Positions 33,013 to 44,439 of a DNA stretch of 64,000 nt are shown in pieces. A program made the position numbers and the translations under genes. The stretch's first letter is position 1. Every line of letters starts with the position of its first letter. The DNA comes from Monodelphis domestica (Eukaryota > Chordata > Mammalia > Didelphimorphia > Didelphidae), in contig NC_077227.1 of assembly GCF_027887165.1 (NCBI RefSeq), forward strand, positions 547,801,189 to 547,865,188. Direction: 5' to 3'. A model generated the notes under the pieces. The model saw only the letters and a program-made list of their open reading frames with translations. It had not been told where the DNA came from and searched no databases.

Positions 33013-33101
33013 TCTCGCGAGAGCACAACAAATCTCGGTCGCAGGAAGAAGGGCCGGGTCGAGGGGCGGGGCCTCCGAGTACCGGCGCAAAAAACCGGAA
33101 G
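33013..33101 (-). promoter_or_regulatory. RPS7: RPS7 core promoter: TCTCGCGAGA palindrome, GC box, ETS-type site
   Basis: A perfect palindrome TCTCGCGAGA lies at 33013-33022, only 8-17 bases upstream of the inferred start. GGGGCGGGG (Sp1-type) is at 33063-33071 and CCGGAAG (ETS/GABP-type) at 33095-33101. No TATA box is seen, as usual for housekeeping promoters. Confidence 0.75.
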
Positions 33102-33110
33102 AGAACCACT

Positions 33111-33477
33111 GAAATATTGCAGGCTTCCTAATTATTACAGGAAGTGATTCAAAAGGGCCTGTTAATTTTGCAAAAGGTCAGGCTGAAGAGTTGTCCTCCG
33201 CACCACTGAACAAAAGGTTTGCTCACCTTGCAAGAGATAGCGACCCTTTGAGCTAGAGGCCCCAGAGTACGACTAAGGGTTGGGAATCCTAGAAACCTCT
33301 CTTCTTTGCTTCTGTGTTCTGCCTTTTCTTCCCGTCTTTCCTCCCTACCTCGTGCCTTCTGGTTCCGCCACTTGGTGCTGCTTCTTTAGACGCTTCTCCC
33401 ATCCCTACCGAGTGAGTGAACTTTCTGTTCACCAGATAAGATAATTTTTAAAGTATAATACCAACTCGCACTTGTAT
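33111..33477. other. Intergenic, unassigned
   Basis: Sequence upstream of the RPS7 promoter without a gene or clear repeat. Confidence 0.45.
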
Positions 33478-33632
33478 AGAACCTTAATGTCATTGAAAGC
33501 ACTTTTCACAACCCTGTGAGGGAAGTAGTACAAGAATTGTTCCCATTTTACAGATGTAGAAATTGAGGCTCAGAGAACATAGAATCTTAGAATTGAAAGG
33601 GCCCTTCAGAGATCATCTTTAATTCTCTGTTG
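33478..33632. repeat. MIR-like SINE
   Basis: Contains CAACCCTGTGAGGGAAGTAG, TTCCCATTTTACAGATGTAG and ACATAGAATCTTAGAATTGA. Confidence 0.6.
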
Positions 33633-33634
33633 TG

Positions 33635-33812
33635 TTTTTTTAACTCTTACTCTCAGCCTTCATAACTCTTTAAGACAGAAGGGAAAGGGCTAGGCAAATG
33701 GGATTGTGACTTTGCCCAGGATCACAAAGGGAGTATCTGAGGTCTCATTTGAACCCAGGTTCTCCTGTCTCCAGACCTGGTGCTCTACTATTGAGCCACC
33801 TAGCTATTCCCA
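33635..33812 (-). mobile_element. tRNA-derived SINE, antisense
   Basis: T-run, then CTTTAAGACAGAAGGGAAAG, GGGCTAGGCAAATGGG, TTTGAACCCAGGTTCTCCTG and ATTGAGCCACCTAGCTATTC. Confidence 0.85.
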
Positions 33813-33837
33813 ATTTTCTGTTTACAGGATTTTAATC

Positions 33838-33920
33838 CAGTTAGTCGCTAAACATGTATTAAGTGCTTGTTATGGGCCAGGCACTATACTTGGTCCCAAG
33901 AATACAAAAACCAGAAAGGA
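33838..33920 (-). repeat. L2 3' tail, antisense
   Basis: Contains ACATGTATTAAGTGCTTGTT and GGGCCAGGCACTATACTTGG. Confidence 0.55.
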
Positions 33921-34904
33921 AACAACATGTATTCATAAGTATATGAAAACTACAGGGACAAGAGCTAACCCTGTTATTCATAGGTAATTAATGCCCCAGT
34001 CCTGCATGAGGGGCAGGACAGAATTGGTGAGATTGAGAGAGGAGAAAAGTCCAGTCTCTTCAGATTCTTATGGCTTCCAGCTTCAAGAGAAAAGATAAAT
34101 GACCACAACCTCTTTTTAACTCCTCTGTGGGAAGGAAGACCCTGGAAAGAAACTGACATGAAAAGAGCTGGTAGTCTCTATCCACAGCTTGCTACACTGG
34201 AGATTTTGGACAATTTCCCTTTTGGATGAGATTTGTGACTCTCAGTGTGCTTAATTATTTCATTTCCAGAGAGAAAACTCAGTATTGTCTGAATATATTC
34301 TCATATGTATGCTTTATCTGATTTTAGATTTCATTGTTATTGATGTTGTGTGTTCATTATGGAGAGAAGGGAGTCAAGCCTTAGATAAAAAGCTTACCAT
34401 CACCTTCCCCATTAATGATCAGCAATCAAGAGTTTAGCTTGAGCCTTGAAGTTATTTCTCCTAGACAAACTATTTAAGATTAAAATTAAATAGAATTCTA
34501 ACCCAACACCTGCTCTTTCGGAGGAAATCATTGTGGCCCTTCTGCTTCTCCTCCTGGAAGGAATTAAAGTTTCCTTGGGAGAAAGGCAGAAGGAGGAGAG
34601 TCGAAGATGTCTACTGCATTCCTGAGAGAGCACATTGAGATAGCAACACTATCAGCAAAGAGGCCAGTATAGCAATATCATTTAGACTGTGCAAAGGAAG
34701 ATTAAAATGTAAGAAGACTAGAGGTTAGGAAAGATTAGCTAAGTCAAGAAGGAACTGGAGTAGGAAGAGACATGAAGGTAGGGAGACCAATTAGAAGTCT
34801 AGTGAAATAGTCTAGATTAGAAGTTATAAGGTCCTGAACTAGGGTGATGACTGGGAGTGAACAGAGAAGGTTATATAGGAGAGATACTAAGAAGATAGAA
34901 ACAG
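33921..34904. other. Intergenic, largely unassigned
   Basis: No gene. An L2-like antisense patch may lie at 34735-34860, where GACCAATTAGAAGTCTAGTG and TCCTGAACTAGGGTGATG occur. Confidence 0.4.
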
Positions 34905-35091
34905 GGGCAGGTAGGTGGCTCAGTAGATTGAATGCCAGGTCTAGAGACAGAGGGCCTAGGTTCAAATCTGGTCTTAGCTATATAACTTTGAGCAAGTCAC
35001 TTAACTCCCATTGCTTAGCCCTTATTGCTCTTCTGTCTTTTAACCAATATACAGTATTGATTCTAAGATGAAAGGTAAGGGTTAAAAAAAA
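34905..35091 (+). mobile_element. tRNA-derived SINE
   Basis: GGGGCAGGTAGGTGGCTCAG head, GGTTCAAATCTGG B-box-like segment, CAGTATTGATTCTAAGATGA and a GGTTA8 tail. Confidence 0.9.
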
Positions 35092-35169
35092 GGAACAAGA
35101 TTTTGCATCTCTTGGATATACCTAGTAAATATTGTCATATTAGGCCAATCTAGCATTCTTCTATTGTTC

Positions 35170-35393
35170 TTCAGTCCTGTTCTGTGGCCCCATTTGGGGT
35201 TTTCTTGGCAAAGATATTATACGGGTTTGCCAATTTCCTTCACCAGTTCATTTTGCAAGTGAGAAAACTGAGGCAAACATAGTTAAGTGTTTTGCCCAGC
35301 GTCACATAGGTAGTGTCTGAGGCCAGATTTAAATTCAGATCTTCCTGACTTCAGACCAGACTTTCTATCCACTGAGCTACCTAGCTGCCCTGA
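35170..35393 (-). mobile_element. Marsupial tRNA-SINE, long-tail subtype, antisense
   Basis: Contains CCCCATTTGGGGTTTTCTTG, AGTGAGAAAACTGAGGCAAA and CCACTGAGCTACCTAGCTGC. Confidence 0.88.
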
Positions 35394-35413
35394 ATTCTTG
35401 GGGGAGAGGGGGA

Positions 35414-35456
<43 letters not shown>
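35414..35456. repeat. (TG)n microsatellite
   Basis: Nearly pure TG run between two antisense SINEs. Confidence 0.95.
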
Positions 35457-35457
<1 letters not shown>

Positions 35458-35685
35458 TTAGTTATGAATGACTCTCTGTGACCCCCTTTTTGGGCAAAGG
35501 ATGCTAGAGTGATTTGCCATTTCCTTCTATGGCGAATTTTACAGATGAGGAACTGAGACAAGGTCAAGTAACTTGCCCAAAATCATACATCTAGTAAGGG
35601 TCTGAGGCCATCTTTGACTCATAAGGATGAGTCTTTCCAACTTCAGACCAGGTGTTCTATCCACTTTGCCATCAAGCCACGCAAA
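35457..35685 (-). mobile_element. Second marsupial tRNA-SINE, antisense
   Basis: Contains TGACTCTCTGTGACCCCC, AGTGATTTGCCATTTCCTTC and TTCTATCCACTTTGCCATC. It is more diverged than its neighbour at 35170-35393. Confidence 0.8.
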
Positions 35686-36244
35686 TTCTCAGGTAGTAAG
35701 TAGGGAAGCAGAGAGATAAGTCTCAGATCCTCTTGCCTCAGATCTGATAGGTCCCTTTTAACTTTACCAAAATTCAATTTATTTAAATTTGAATTATTTT
35801 ATTGGTTTTGTTGCTATTAAAAATGAAGTTAAAACAAGTTAATTTGTTTAAGCTCCAAATAAGTACAAGCAACATGCAGAGCTGATGGGGATGCAGAGGG
35901 AAATGAAGCATGGCTTGTTCTCCTTGACCAGGAATGACCAAGGCACACACAGAAGAGCCAAGAAAGAATATTAACAACTGAAGGGACCAGGAATGTCTTT
36001 CCAGAGCTGATAGTACTTCAACTGATCCCTAAAGACCAATAAGCACCCAAAGTAGGAAGAGAAAGTAAATTCCAGATATGAAGGTGTATTCTTGTTCAGA
36101 GTCACAGAGGCACCAAAAGTTGCCAAAATGGGAGTCTATGTTGCTTGACTTTATTTCTTATGAATTTTTATCATTATGTCCCCCACCCCACTCCCATCCC
36201 TCCCACCCAGACATCCTAGTAACATATAAACTGTATATAGTTCA
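35686..36244. other. Intergenic; weak L2-like antisense text
   Basis: CAACTGAAGGGACCAGGAATG and GCTGATAGTACTTCAACTG may be a worn L2. No gene. Confidence 0.35.
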
Positions 36245-36410
36245 AGGTTAGCTAGAGAGCCAGTCCTAGAGATGGGACTCCTGGATTCAAATGTGACCTT
36301 AGATGCTAGCTGTGTGAGCTTGGACAAGTCACTTAATCCCATTGCCCAGCCCTTACTACTCTTCTGTATTGGAACCAATACTTTTTATCAATTCTAAGCA
36401 GAAGGTGGTA
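36245..36410 (+). mobile_element. tRNA-derived SINE, diverged
   Basis: Contains GAGAGCCAGTCCTAGAGATG, GGACAAGTCACTTAATCCC and TACTACTCTTCTGTATTGGA; followed by an AT dinucleotide run to about 36440. Confidence 0.8.
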
Positions 36411-36679
36411 ATATATATATGTATATATATATATAGATATATTTCAGTATTTTCTAAATGGATGGATCTTTCCATATTCCCAGCTCTTCACAAAATTTTA
36501 TTTCTGCTGCTCCTGTCTTCAGAGTCCTCTCTAATTTTTCCTCTGATCTCCATGTCCAAACAGCTATCAAGTAGTCAATGCTACTGCTATAGTTCCTCCA
36601 GTAATCATAATTTTCTCTCAATCAATTGGCCATTAATCCAGTTCAAGCCCTGATGCCCCTCATCTGAACTATAGTAATT

Positions 36680-36782
36680 ATAATTGAACCTTCATGAAAG
36701 GTTCCTGAAGTGAGGAGTATTTCTTTGTTTCTACTTCTGAGTTCTGAAAACTGCTGGAGGCAGTCATATAACTAAGCTAATT
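36680..36782 (+). repeat. Near-identical 103-bp direct repeat, copy 1
   Basis: Starts ATAATTGAACCTTCATGAAA and ends ACTAAGCTAATT. It differs from copy 2 by a single base (G at 36759 against A). Confidence 0.95.
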
Positions 36783-37256
36783 GCCTTCATTATAATTTTT
36801 CTCCTTCCTAATCTATCCTCCACAGATGCCAAAGAAATACTCCTTTGGTAAAAATCTGGCCATTTCACTTCTCTATTCCAAAACCTTCATTGACTTCCTA
36901 TTGTCCCAATGGTAAAATATAAACTATGATACTCTTTGTTAAGTAAGGCCTTTCACATCTGACTCCAAACTATTTTTCTAGTCTTATTTAACAAGATTCC
37001 CTTCAAAAATTATATACCAGCCAAACTGAATTACTATCAGTCCTTGAAATTAATATTCTCTTTATTTTTTTAACTATTTTTTTCAATTAACAATTTTAAA
37101 AATTTATAAAAAACTTTCCTATTAGGGAAAAGTTCCTTTCCTAATAAAGAAATAGGGAAGTTTTTTTCTATGTGCATCAAGCAGCTATTGATGCAGAATT
37201 CAAGTTCTATGGAGAGGGAAGGATAAATAGATTTGGGAATCATCTGAGGAAAGATG

Positions 37257-37359
37257 ATAATTGAACCTTCATGAAAGGTTCCTGAAGTGAGGAGTATTTC
37301 TTTGTTTCTACTTCTGAGTTCTGAAAACTGCTGGAAGCAGTCATATAACTAAGCTAATT
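37257..37359 (+). repeat. Near-identical 103-bp direct repeat, copy 2
   Basis: Same sequence as 36680-36782, offset by exactly 577 bp, one mismatch. Flanking sequences diverge at once on both sides. Confidence 0.95.
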
Positions 37360-38488
37360 AAGTTTACTATAGATTCATATTATTGGACTTTAACCTGACT
37401 CTCATTTATCTCTGATTGGCCTTTCCCAGACTTCTCTCTCTTACCACTTACTTCACGGAGAAAAATGATACCATACATTATGGATTTCCTCACTTACACT
37501 ATTCTACTTCTCTGTATCTCTTTATACTTTAATTTGTCCTGTGAGTTTGAAGTGGCTCTTCTTGGCAAGGCTAAGCCCTATCTACTTGTACACATCCTCC
37601 TCAACACTGACCATTCTTCTCCTACACCCTTACCCCTCAACTTCAACCAGTCTATTGGTTCTTTCCTCCATGCCTATAAACAAGCCTGGTTTATCCCCTA
37701 CCCTAAAAAAAAAAACAAAAAAACTCTACTTCACCCTCCTATCCTCCTAAGTTAACATTCTCTCTCTTTATCCTTTTGTTGTCAAACTTCTAGAAAGAGT
37801 GGTCTATTTCAGCTGCTCCTACTTCCTCACCATCCACTCACTTTCTCAACCTATTACAGTCTGGCTTCTGATCCAATCACTTCACCAAAACTATTCACTC
37901 AAAAGTTACAAATGATTTTTTTATTGATGTCTTTTTTATAATTAACAATTAGTCATTTTGAGACTTTTTTCTATTAACATGTATTAACATTTTTATATTA
38001 AAATTATATAGGGCCACTTCTCTTAGCTTCAGTTTATTTTAAAATAAGATAATTACAATGTGTACAGTGAAAGGAACATTGAACCTGGAATCAAGAGATT
38101 CAATATGGCAGCATGGTTTTGAATTTACATCTTTAGACCAGGCTGATTTAAACCCATGGTTCTGCAATTTATCATTTTTTTAACCTTGGAAAAGATACTT
38201 CCCCATCTCTGGGCCTCAGTGATCTATAAAATGGGGTAATTTCAGAAGTTCATTTTGGCTCCAAACCCTATGATCCTATGAATCGAGTCTACCATTTACT
38301 ATTTCTGAGCTATTGTTTCTTAATCTGTAATATGTGTATTACAGAATTCTATACTTATTCTCAGCATTTTTGTAAAGTATTTTGTAAATGGTAATCTACC
38401 ATATAAGTGCTTGTTTACCTACCAAGCTGGAAGGACTTTGACTAGAGAGCTACATATTCTAAGGAGGGGGGGCAGTGAGATTTGGAAT

Positions 38489-39010
38489 TGTGAAGATGAG
38501 GACTGAAAGAAGTTGAGTGACAGTTGAGGAGCAAAGACTTCTGGGAGAACAAAAGGTTCTGAGGGGATTCTGAAGAACCTCTGGGTCTTCTGACTTGGGA
38601 CCTGAAGCTATGAAGTCCAGTTTTGGGGGGGCTAAAGAATCACTGAAGCCACCCGAGAAAACCCTGCTTCTTTCTCCAAGCTTGCTGCTTGTGTCAAGGA
38701 AGATTATCTCCTCCCCCTTCTGAGGAGCTTGATCTGTCCATCAAACATTCCTGAGATAACACAGTTGCCTCTGTTGTGCCTCAGTAAAAGTCAAGGTTTT
38801 GGGCTTCTTAGGGGGAGAATCTGGAGGGAATCAAGAAAGGAAGGAAGAAGGAAGAAGTCGGGAACAGAGCAAGCAGGTGAAGGGAAGGAGGAAAGAGACT
38901 GGCAGATTAGGGACCACATGGTCAGATTACTTATAGGAATGATTGTCTACCCTTCCTAATAAACTTTATAAAATATATATCTGGGTAGACATAGTATTTC
39001 AATTCTGACA
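38489..39010 (+). mobile_element. Candidate LTR
   Basis: LTR-like organisation: TGTGAAGATGAGG start, G-run and purine-rich centre, AATAAA at 38959-38964 and a TTCTGACA end. No matching target duplication was found, so bounds are uncertain. Confidence 0.35.
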
Positions 39011-40522
39011 TGCTGATCTCCTACCAAATATACAACTATTACTACCCTCAACCTGAAGAAAGACAACTCAGTTCCCTAAGGGGAGGCTGTTTGAACTCTC
39101 AAAGGAGGGCACACCTCCCATGACCCTCACTGCCTTCCAGAACTATTTTCTACATATTTCTCTTAGGACACCCTAGTGATTAAGTTATAGAAAGGGGATA
39201 TTTAACTGGGAAGGAGTGGAGACATCTGTTGGGCATTGTTACAGGCCCATCAGATTACAGACCTCATAGTATCTTGGCAAGGCTTCCTATCCCCTCTCTC
39301 CTCATCCAGTTTACCTAAACCCCAACAACAAACCCCTCTTTAGCAGTCAGATATTCGTGTTGGCCTTTCAATAAATATTAGGAGGAGTTACCTCAAAAAT
39401 AGGGACTGGTCTCACAAAGGGCACCTGAGATCATTCCCTCTGTGGTAAGGCCTTGACCAAGACCTGCCACTAAACCCTAATTAAGGAAGAGACAGAAACC
39501 ATCCAGAAGTGGGGCTGGCTGAGGAGAGTGACATCAAATCCCCTCATCCATTTCCTCAAGGGGCATCAAGTGATAACTGTCAGCCTGTTCTTACTTGAGT
39601 GAGAGAGAAGGAGCTGCCATTCCTTCTCTAACATAGGCCTTTCCTCATACCTGTTCCTGCTCCCACAAACCACCCAATACCTCACTGGTATACCACCTTA
39701 TCCAGTGAACTAAAACACTTATTATAATAACAAGATCCATTTTTACAATGTCTGTACTTGTAGAATTGGTCTAAATAAACATGGAAAGTGATAATACATA
39801 TATAACCCAGATCGAATTGCTTACCATCTCTGGGAGTAGGGAAGGAAGGAAGAGAGGCAGGCAATTTGGATCTTATGATTTCAGGAAATTGTTATTACAT
39901 GTAATTGAGAAAATAGAATATTTTTAAAAAGAAAATAAAAATATATTTATATCAATAAATAAATATGGAAAGACCTCACAAAGTTGACCACCAATGATGA
40001 ATTTTATTCAATTTTTGTTTGTTTATTTGGTTTTTAATGCAGAATTTTATAAATGAAGGGGCAGCATGTAAAAATAAAAGAGCTGCACTAGAAGTTCTAA
40101 AAACCTAGGTTCAATTTCTGCCTCTGACATGTGGTTTGACTTTGGGCAAGACTCTTAGCCTTTCAGAACCCAGAACAACTCTCAGACTAGCACAACTATT
40201 GCTGAACTGCATTGGTAAAGTTTCCTCATTGGGAGTTCCCTATATCCTTTAAATAGCAAGTCTGAATAACAATTTATGAACAGCCATCTACTAAACTTTG
40301 GAAAGGCTAAGATCTCCAGTTTGGTGCAGAAAAAAGGGCCTACATGGGAAAAACCAATGAATCTTTTGAAGCATTTAAGTATAAATGTGAGCTCTTATTA
40401 GATGATCAATCTCTAATCTCTAAACTCCCTTTTAGCTCTTACTTTGTGTAATTCTAAGGCTAAATGATCTCTAAGGGACTTTCTAGTTTTACCATTCTGT
40501 GACTCAATAATCTTTAAGGTTC
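39011..40522. other. Unassigned intergenic sequence
   Basis: 39011-39680 may belong to the same LTR element as its internal part, but no protein motif supports this. A MIR-like piece occurs at 40380-40510 (TAAATGATCTCTAAGGGAC). No gene. Confidence 0.35.
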
Positions 40523-41550
40523 TGTGAAGATTAAATTTAACTCTCCCATGATTGTGAAAATTAAATTAACTCCCCTGCCCATTTTTAGATTTAATCACCA
40601 AAATAGTAAACACCCTACTTAAAAGTTGAGGGGGCGGTGGGGGGGGGGTGCAGCTGGGAGGCTCAGTGAATTGAGAGCCAGACCTAGGGACCTAGGTTCA
40701 AATCTTGCCTCAGCTACTTCCTAGCTATGTGACCTTAGGCAAATCCCTTGACTCCTATTGCCTAGCCCTTACCACTCTTCTGGCTTGGAACCAATACACA
40801 GTATTGATTCCAAGAAGGAAGGTAAGGGTTTAAAAAAAAAAGTTGAGTGGGGAGATCTGCCCATTTTTAGATTTAATCACCAAAGGTATAAACACTCCAT
40901 TCACACTTGAGTGGGGAAGGTCTGTGACCTACTGTGCAATAGTGGGTGATGAATCAGAATTAAACTGACTGCCCCTGGGTAGCCCTAAAGCAAAGCTTCA
41001 ACTGTAATTTGTAGACATAAAATTAGGGAAAGGCACAGGAAGTGACACAAAAGAAAGTATCTTTAAAAGGGAGTTACCACTTCCTGAGTCAGTTCTACTT
41101 GGAATAGAGGTTGAAGAAGAATGTGCTGACTGGACCTGAGACCCTGTTCCTGGTGAAACTGACCTTAAGTCTCTTCCTTTGGACTGACATGTGGTGAGTG
41201 AAAAGCTGACTCTTACTGCTAGATTTTTCTGAAGAGACTAGCCTCAGGAGAGACCTTTCCTCTTGAGAGAGGCTCCTTGTATCCCCAGGTCCTCTGCTAC
41301 AAGGGCCAAGGCCAGCTAAGGACTAACTTTCCCTGCCTGGGTTGAGCCAGGGACTGGGAGTAAATTACTTAGTGCTTGGGCTAGATATATTACCCTATCC
41401 TCTCTCTGATTTCCTACTTCATTCTTTCTATATTTTGTAAATAAATTGTAAATAAATCTCTTTGGAATAAATTAAATTCCTGGTGACCCTATTTTAAATA
41501 TAACCAAGTCCAACCTTTTTATATAAATTAACCCCTTTTATCCCCTTACA
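40523..41550 (+). mobile_element. LTR interrupted by a SINE
   Basis: Starts about TGTGAAGATTAAATTTAAC and ends about CCCCTTACA. The 3' third has GTAAATAAATCTCTTTGGAA, supplying a poly(A) signal. The motif CCCATTTTTAGATTTAATCA appears on both sides of the inserted SINE (40578 and 40860), probably a short internal repeat of the LTR. A target duplication was not resolved. Fossil. Confidence 0.65.
40648..40838 (+). mobile_element. tRNA-derived SINE inserted in the LTR
   Basis: GTGCAGCTGGGAGGCTCAG head, GGTTCAAATCTTGCC, CCTAGCCCTTACC and CAGTATTGATTCCAAGAAGG; A-run end. AAAAGTTGAG at 40621 and again at 40837 forms the duplication. Confidence 0.9.
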
Positions 41551-41639
41551 CTTTCCTTAATAATGCTCTAATGATTCTACTTAGCCCTGAATCATGTTAA
41601 ACAGATTTCTTTTTCTTTTTTTTTGAATTCTCAAGAACA

Positions 41640-41815
41640 ATTTTATTTTTATTTTTTTGAAAATTTTATTTAGTCAATTTAGAACATTATTCCTTGGTTA
41701 TAAGAATCGTAATCTTTCCCTCCTGCCCCTTCCCCCACCCCTTCCCGTAGCTGACAGGCAATTCCACTGGATTTTACATGTGTCCTTGATTAGAACCTAT
41801 TTCCATGTTGTTAAT
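41640..41815 (-). mobile_element. L1 3' end, antisense, strongly 5'-truncated
   Basis: TTTATTTAGTCAATTTAGAA, CATTATTCCTTGGTTATAAG, GCTGACAGGCAATTCCACTG and TAGAACCTATTTCCATGTTG match the 3'UTR text of the L1 at 5045-5979. Confidence 0.88.
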
Positions 41816-42789
41816 AAACAAAGAGATTTCTAAGGGAGTTGGACCAGGAAAATTATTGAGACTCCTATCTATCAGTAAAATGAGATATAGCTTTTCCAGC
41901 AAGCTCCCTTTCCCCCTGCTCCCTGGCCTTCAACATGTACATTTCCTGCCAATAAAGTGAAGAATCTCTAAATTACCTGTAAAATGCATCATGTTTTGGG
42001 AATATGTAATCTCAGCACTTGAAGCAGAGAGATTGTCCAAAGGTCAGAAAAATAGAAAAAATGGTGAGGGAAATGGCAGTTAACAGACTTCAAAGACATT
42101 TTCCTCTCCCTCCAAATCCCCACTCTCAGTGTTGGTTCTATAATGACAGAAAGAGAGTTACTGATCAGTCCTTGCATGTAAATTGAATTTATGGACCTGT
42201 CTGTTCAACCAAAAATTAATGGGTTGAATTTAACAGAAGGTCTTTTCTCTCCCCTCCACTTACAGCTGGCATTTTTTTTTTCAGAAAAAAAATTTATTGT
42301 TATCTATTGGCCAAAGGAGAATGTAAGTAAAATGAATGTGCAAGCCTGTAATGAATGTGAAAAGTCTGAGCTAGTGTGCATTTAATTAAAACAAGGTCAT
42401 AAGCATGTCATGAAACTTTTAAAGTCTCACTCTCAGTAAAGCAGGATTTATACAGAATCATCTTAATATGGTAGTAATCCTCATGGTATTTCAAAGACTA
42501 TTCTCTACTATTACTAATATTTGTAACACAAAAAGTGCTATACTTTTGTTTCTAGCATGAATGGAAATTTTCACAATTCCACCTCACTAGTGTCACATCA
42601 ATGTTCAAATCTTCCTATTCATCCCAATAAATGTGTTCATATAACTTTGTGTACTATTAATATTATGGTGATAAATATCTTTTTTTTTCAACCACTGCAG
42701 CTTATGAAAAATCTACTAATATACAGAAGGGTTTTGATTTACCTTGATGGTAGCATGGTAGCTACACCAATGAAATCACAACTATGGGA
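41816..42789. other. Unassigned intergenic sequence
   Basis: No gene, RNA or recognised repeat; moderately AT-rich. Confidence 0.4.
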
Positions 42790-43020
42790 GTAGTGGATAG
42801 GGTGTTAGACTTGAAGTTTGTATAACTTGAGTTTAAATCTTGCCTCAGGGACTTACTAGTTGTAGGCCATGGGCAAGTTACTTACCTCTCAGTTTCCTGC
42901 ATTATGAAATGGAGATAATAGTAGCACCTGTACCTATCTCCCAAGATTCTTGTGAAGAGCAAATGAGTTAATATTAATTGAAGTGCTTAGCACAGTGCCT
43001 GGCACATAAGTGCTAAATAC
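42790..43020 (+). repeat. MIR, nearly full length
   Basis: Contains AGTGGATAGGGTGTTAGAC, TGGGCAAGTTACTTACCTCT, AATGGAGATAATAGTAGCAC and AGCACAGTGCCTGGCACATA. Confidence 0.85.
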
Positions 43021-43044
43021 TGTCTATTCCATTTTCCTTCTTCC

Positions 43045-43790
43045 TAGCTAGTCAAGTCATTTAAATCTATTTCTGTCTCAGTTTCCTCATTTGCAAAATA
43101 GGGGTAACAGTACTGACATGGGCACTGTACCCCCAGAAGCTCAGGCAAACTATTATCAGGGAAATTCCTTTGCTCCCGAACATCTTCATGACTCCTAGCC
43201 TAAAACATCCAATGACCCCTATAGGACCCTGACATGTTTGTCCTCCTTTGATCATTCTTTAGATTTAAGATGGACAGAGAGATGCACCTCCAGGCTACAC
43301 CTCAATACTATCAGGCTACATCTCAGACATCTGCCTGTTCCCTAAAACTAAGGAACCTTTATGAGGATCATTCCCTATGTCTCCAGGCAGACCCCAGTCA
43401 GATGACCAACCCACCCCACCAAATGCCTGAGTGACGACCACTCTAGAATCATGTCCACACTATGACACAGCATTTGTTGCAAGAGTATAAAATCCCCAGA
43501 ATTTATGGGTTCTGGGAGCAGCCTTCCATCTTGGTGTTCCACCTTGCTATCCTCCTGGCCATTCTTGACATTACTTTCCTAAATTAATAAATTTCTCTTT
43601 TTTGTTTTTAAGCTAAGTTTTGGAGTCTTGCATTCTTGCAAAAGGTATCCTTCCCGAACCCCAGGGGTATACATCTGAACCCCATAACAAGTAGTGCCTT
43701 ACCTGCCTGGGTTTTTGTGAAGATCAAATGCAAAGCACTTTGCAAACCCTAAATGGCTCTATCTATGCCACCTGTTACTGTTATTAGCTA
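43045..43790 (+). repeat. Second MIR, split by an LTR
   Basis: Left part ends TCAGTTTCCTCATTTGCAAAA then GGGGTAACAGTAC at 43113. The right part resumes AGTAGTGCCTTACCTGCCTG at 43690 and continues GTGAAGATCAAATGCAAAGC. Confidence 0.8.
43114..43689 (+). mobile_element. Solo LTR, 576 bp, inserted in a MIR
   Basis: Starts TGACATGGGCACTGTACC and ends CCCCATAACA. Flanks are AGTAC (43109-43113) and AGTAG (43690-43694): a 4-bp AGTA, or 5 bp with one mismatch. A TATA-like GTATAAAATCCCC lies at 43485 and AATAAA at 43587. The surrounding MIR fixes the insertion point precisely. Solo fossil. Confidence 0.85.
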
Positions 43791-43794
43791 AAAT

Positions 43795-44010
43795 GGCACA
43801 GTGGATAAAGTGCTCCACTTAGAGCAATGAAGACCCCTTCTCCTGAATTCAAATCTAGCCTCAGATACTTACTAGTTTTGTGACCCTGAGAAAGTCACTT
43901 ATGCCCATAAAATGAGCTAAAGAAGAAAATGGCAAACTAGTCCGATATCTTTACCTAGAAAACTCAAAAATGGGTTCAGGAAGAATCGGACAGGTCTAAA
44001 AGACCTGAAC
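43795..44010 (+). mobile_element. Marsupial tRNA-SINE, long-tail subtype
   Basis: Contains CACAGTGGATAAAGTGCTCC, GAATTCAAATCTAGCCTCAG, GAAAATGGCAAACTAGTCC and a terminal AACAACAACAATAA run. Confidence 0.88.
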
Positions 44011-44439
44011 AACAACAATAATTATTGAGGAAAGAAGGAAGGAAAGAAGCAAGTATTTACATAGTGACAATATTATGTTAGTTATTCCATTCCTGACTTT
44101 TCCAGAGGTTCAAACAAAGAATTAACTTGAGCAAATAGATCATGAATACTCTTGCCTGCTTCCCAGAAAATGAAAGATTGAATTTGAAAGAGGGTGAACA
44201 AATCTGAAGAATTAGAGATCCATTCCCAGCTATTCTAGCCACTCCTAAATAGCGACAGAATAAATTTAACTACGATTTGGATTTTAATCCTTTCTCAAGT
44301 ATTTAGTTTAATTAAATACAATGATCTTTAAGCATCTATATTGACCTCTCTGTCACCCAAAATATCTGGAACTAGGCTAATTCATCTTTCCCCAATATGT
44401 CACCTAAGGAATCCCTTAGTTCCCAAGTGTTTGTATATT

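Larger units (their letters stand above)
36460..37920 (+). repeat. L2 LINE fragments, sense, containing a local duplication
   Basis: 36800-37020 has AAATCTGGCCATTTCACTTC, CTTCATTGACTTCCTATTGT and AAGGCCTTTCACATCTGACT (L2 3' region). 37370-37920 has L2 reverse-transcriptase text, with GTCAAACTTCTAGAAAGAGT and CAGTCTGGCTTCTGATCC, corresponding to the KLLERVV and QSGF motifs. A 103-bp sequence occurs twice in this block (36680-36782 and 37257-37359). Confidence 0.6.
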
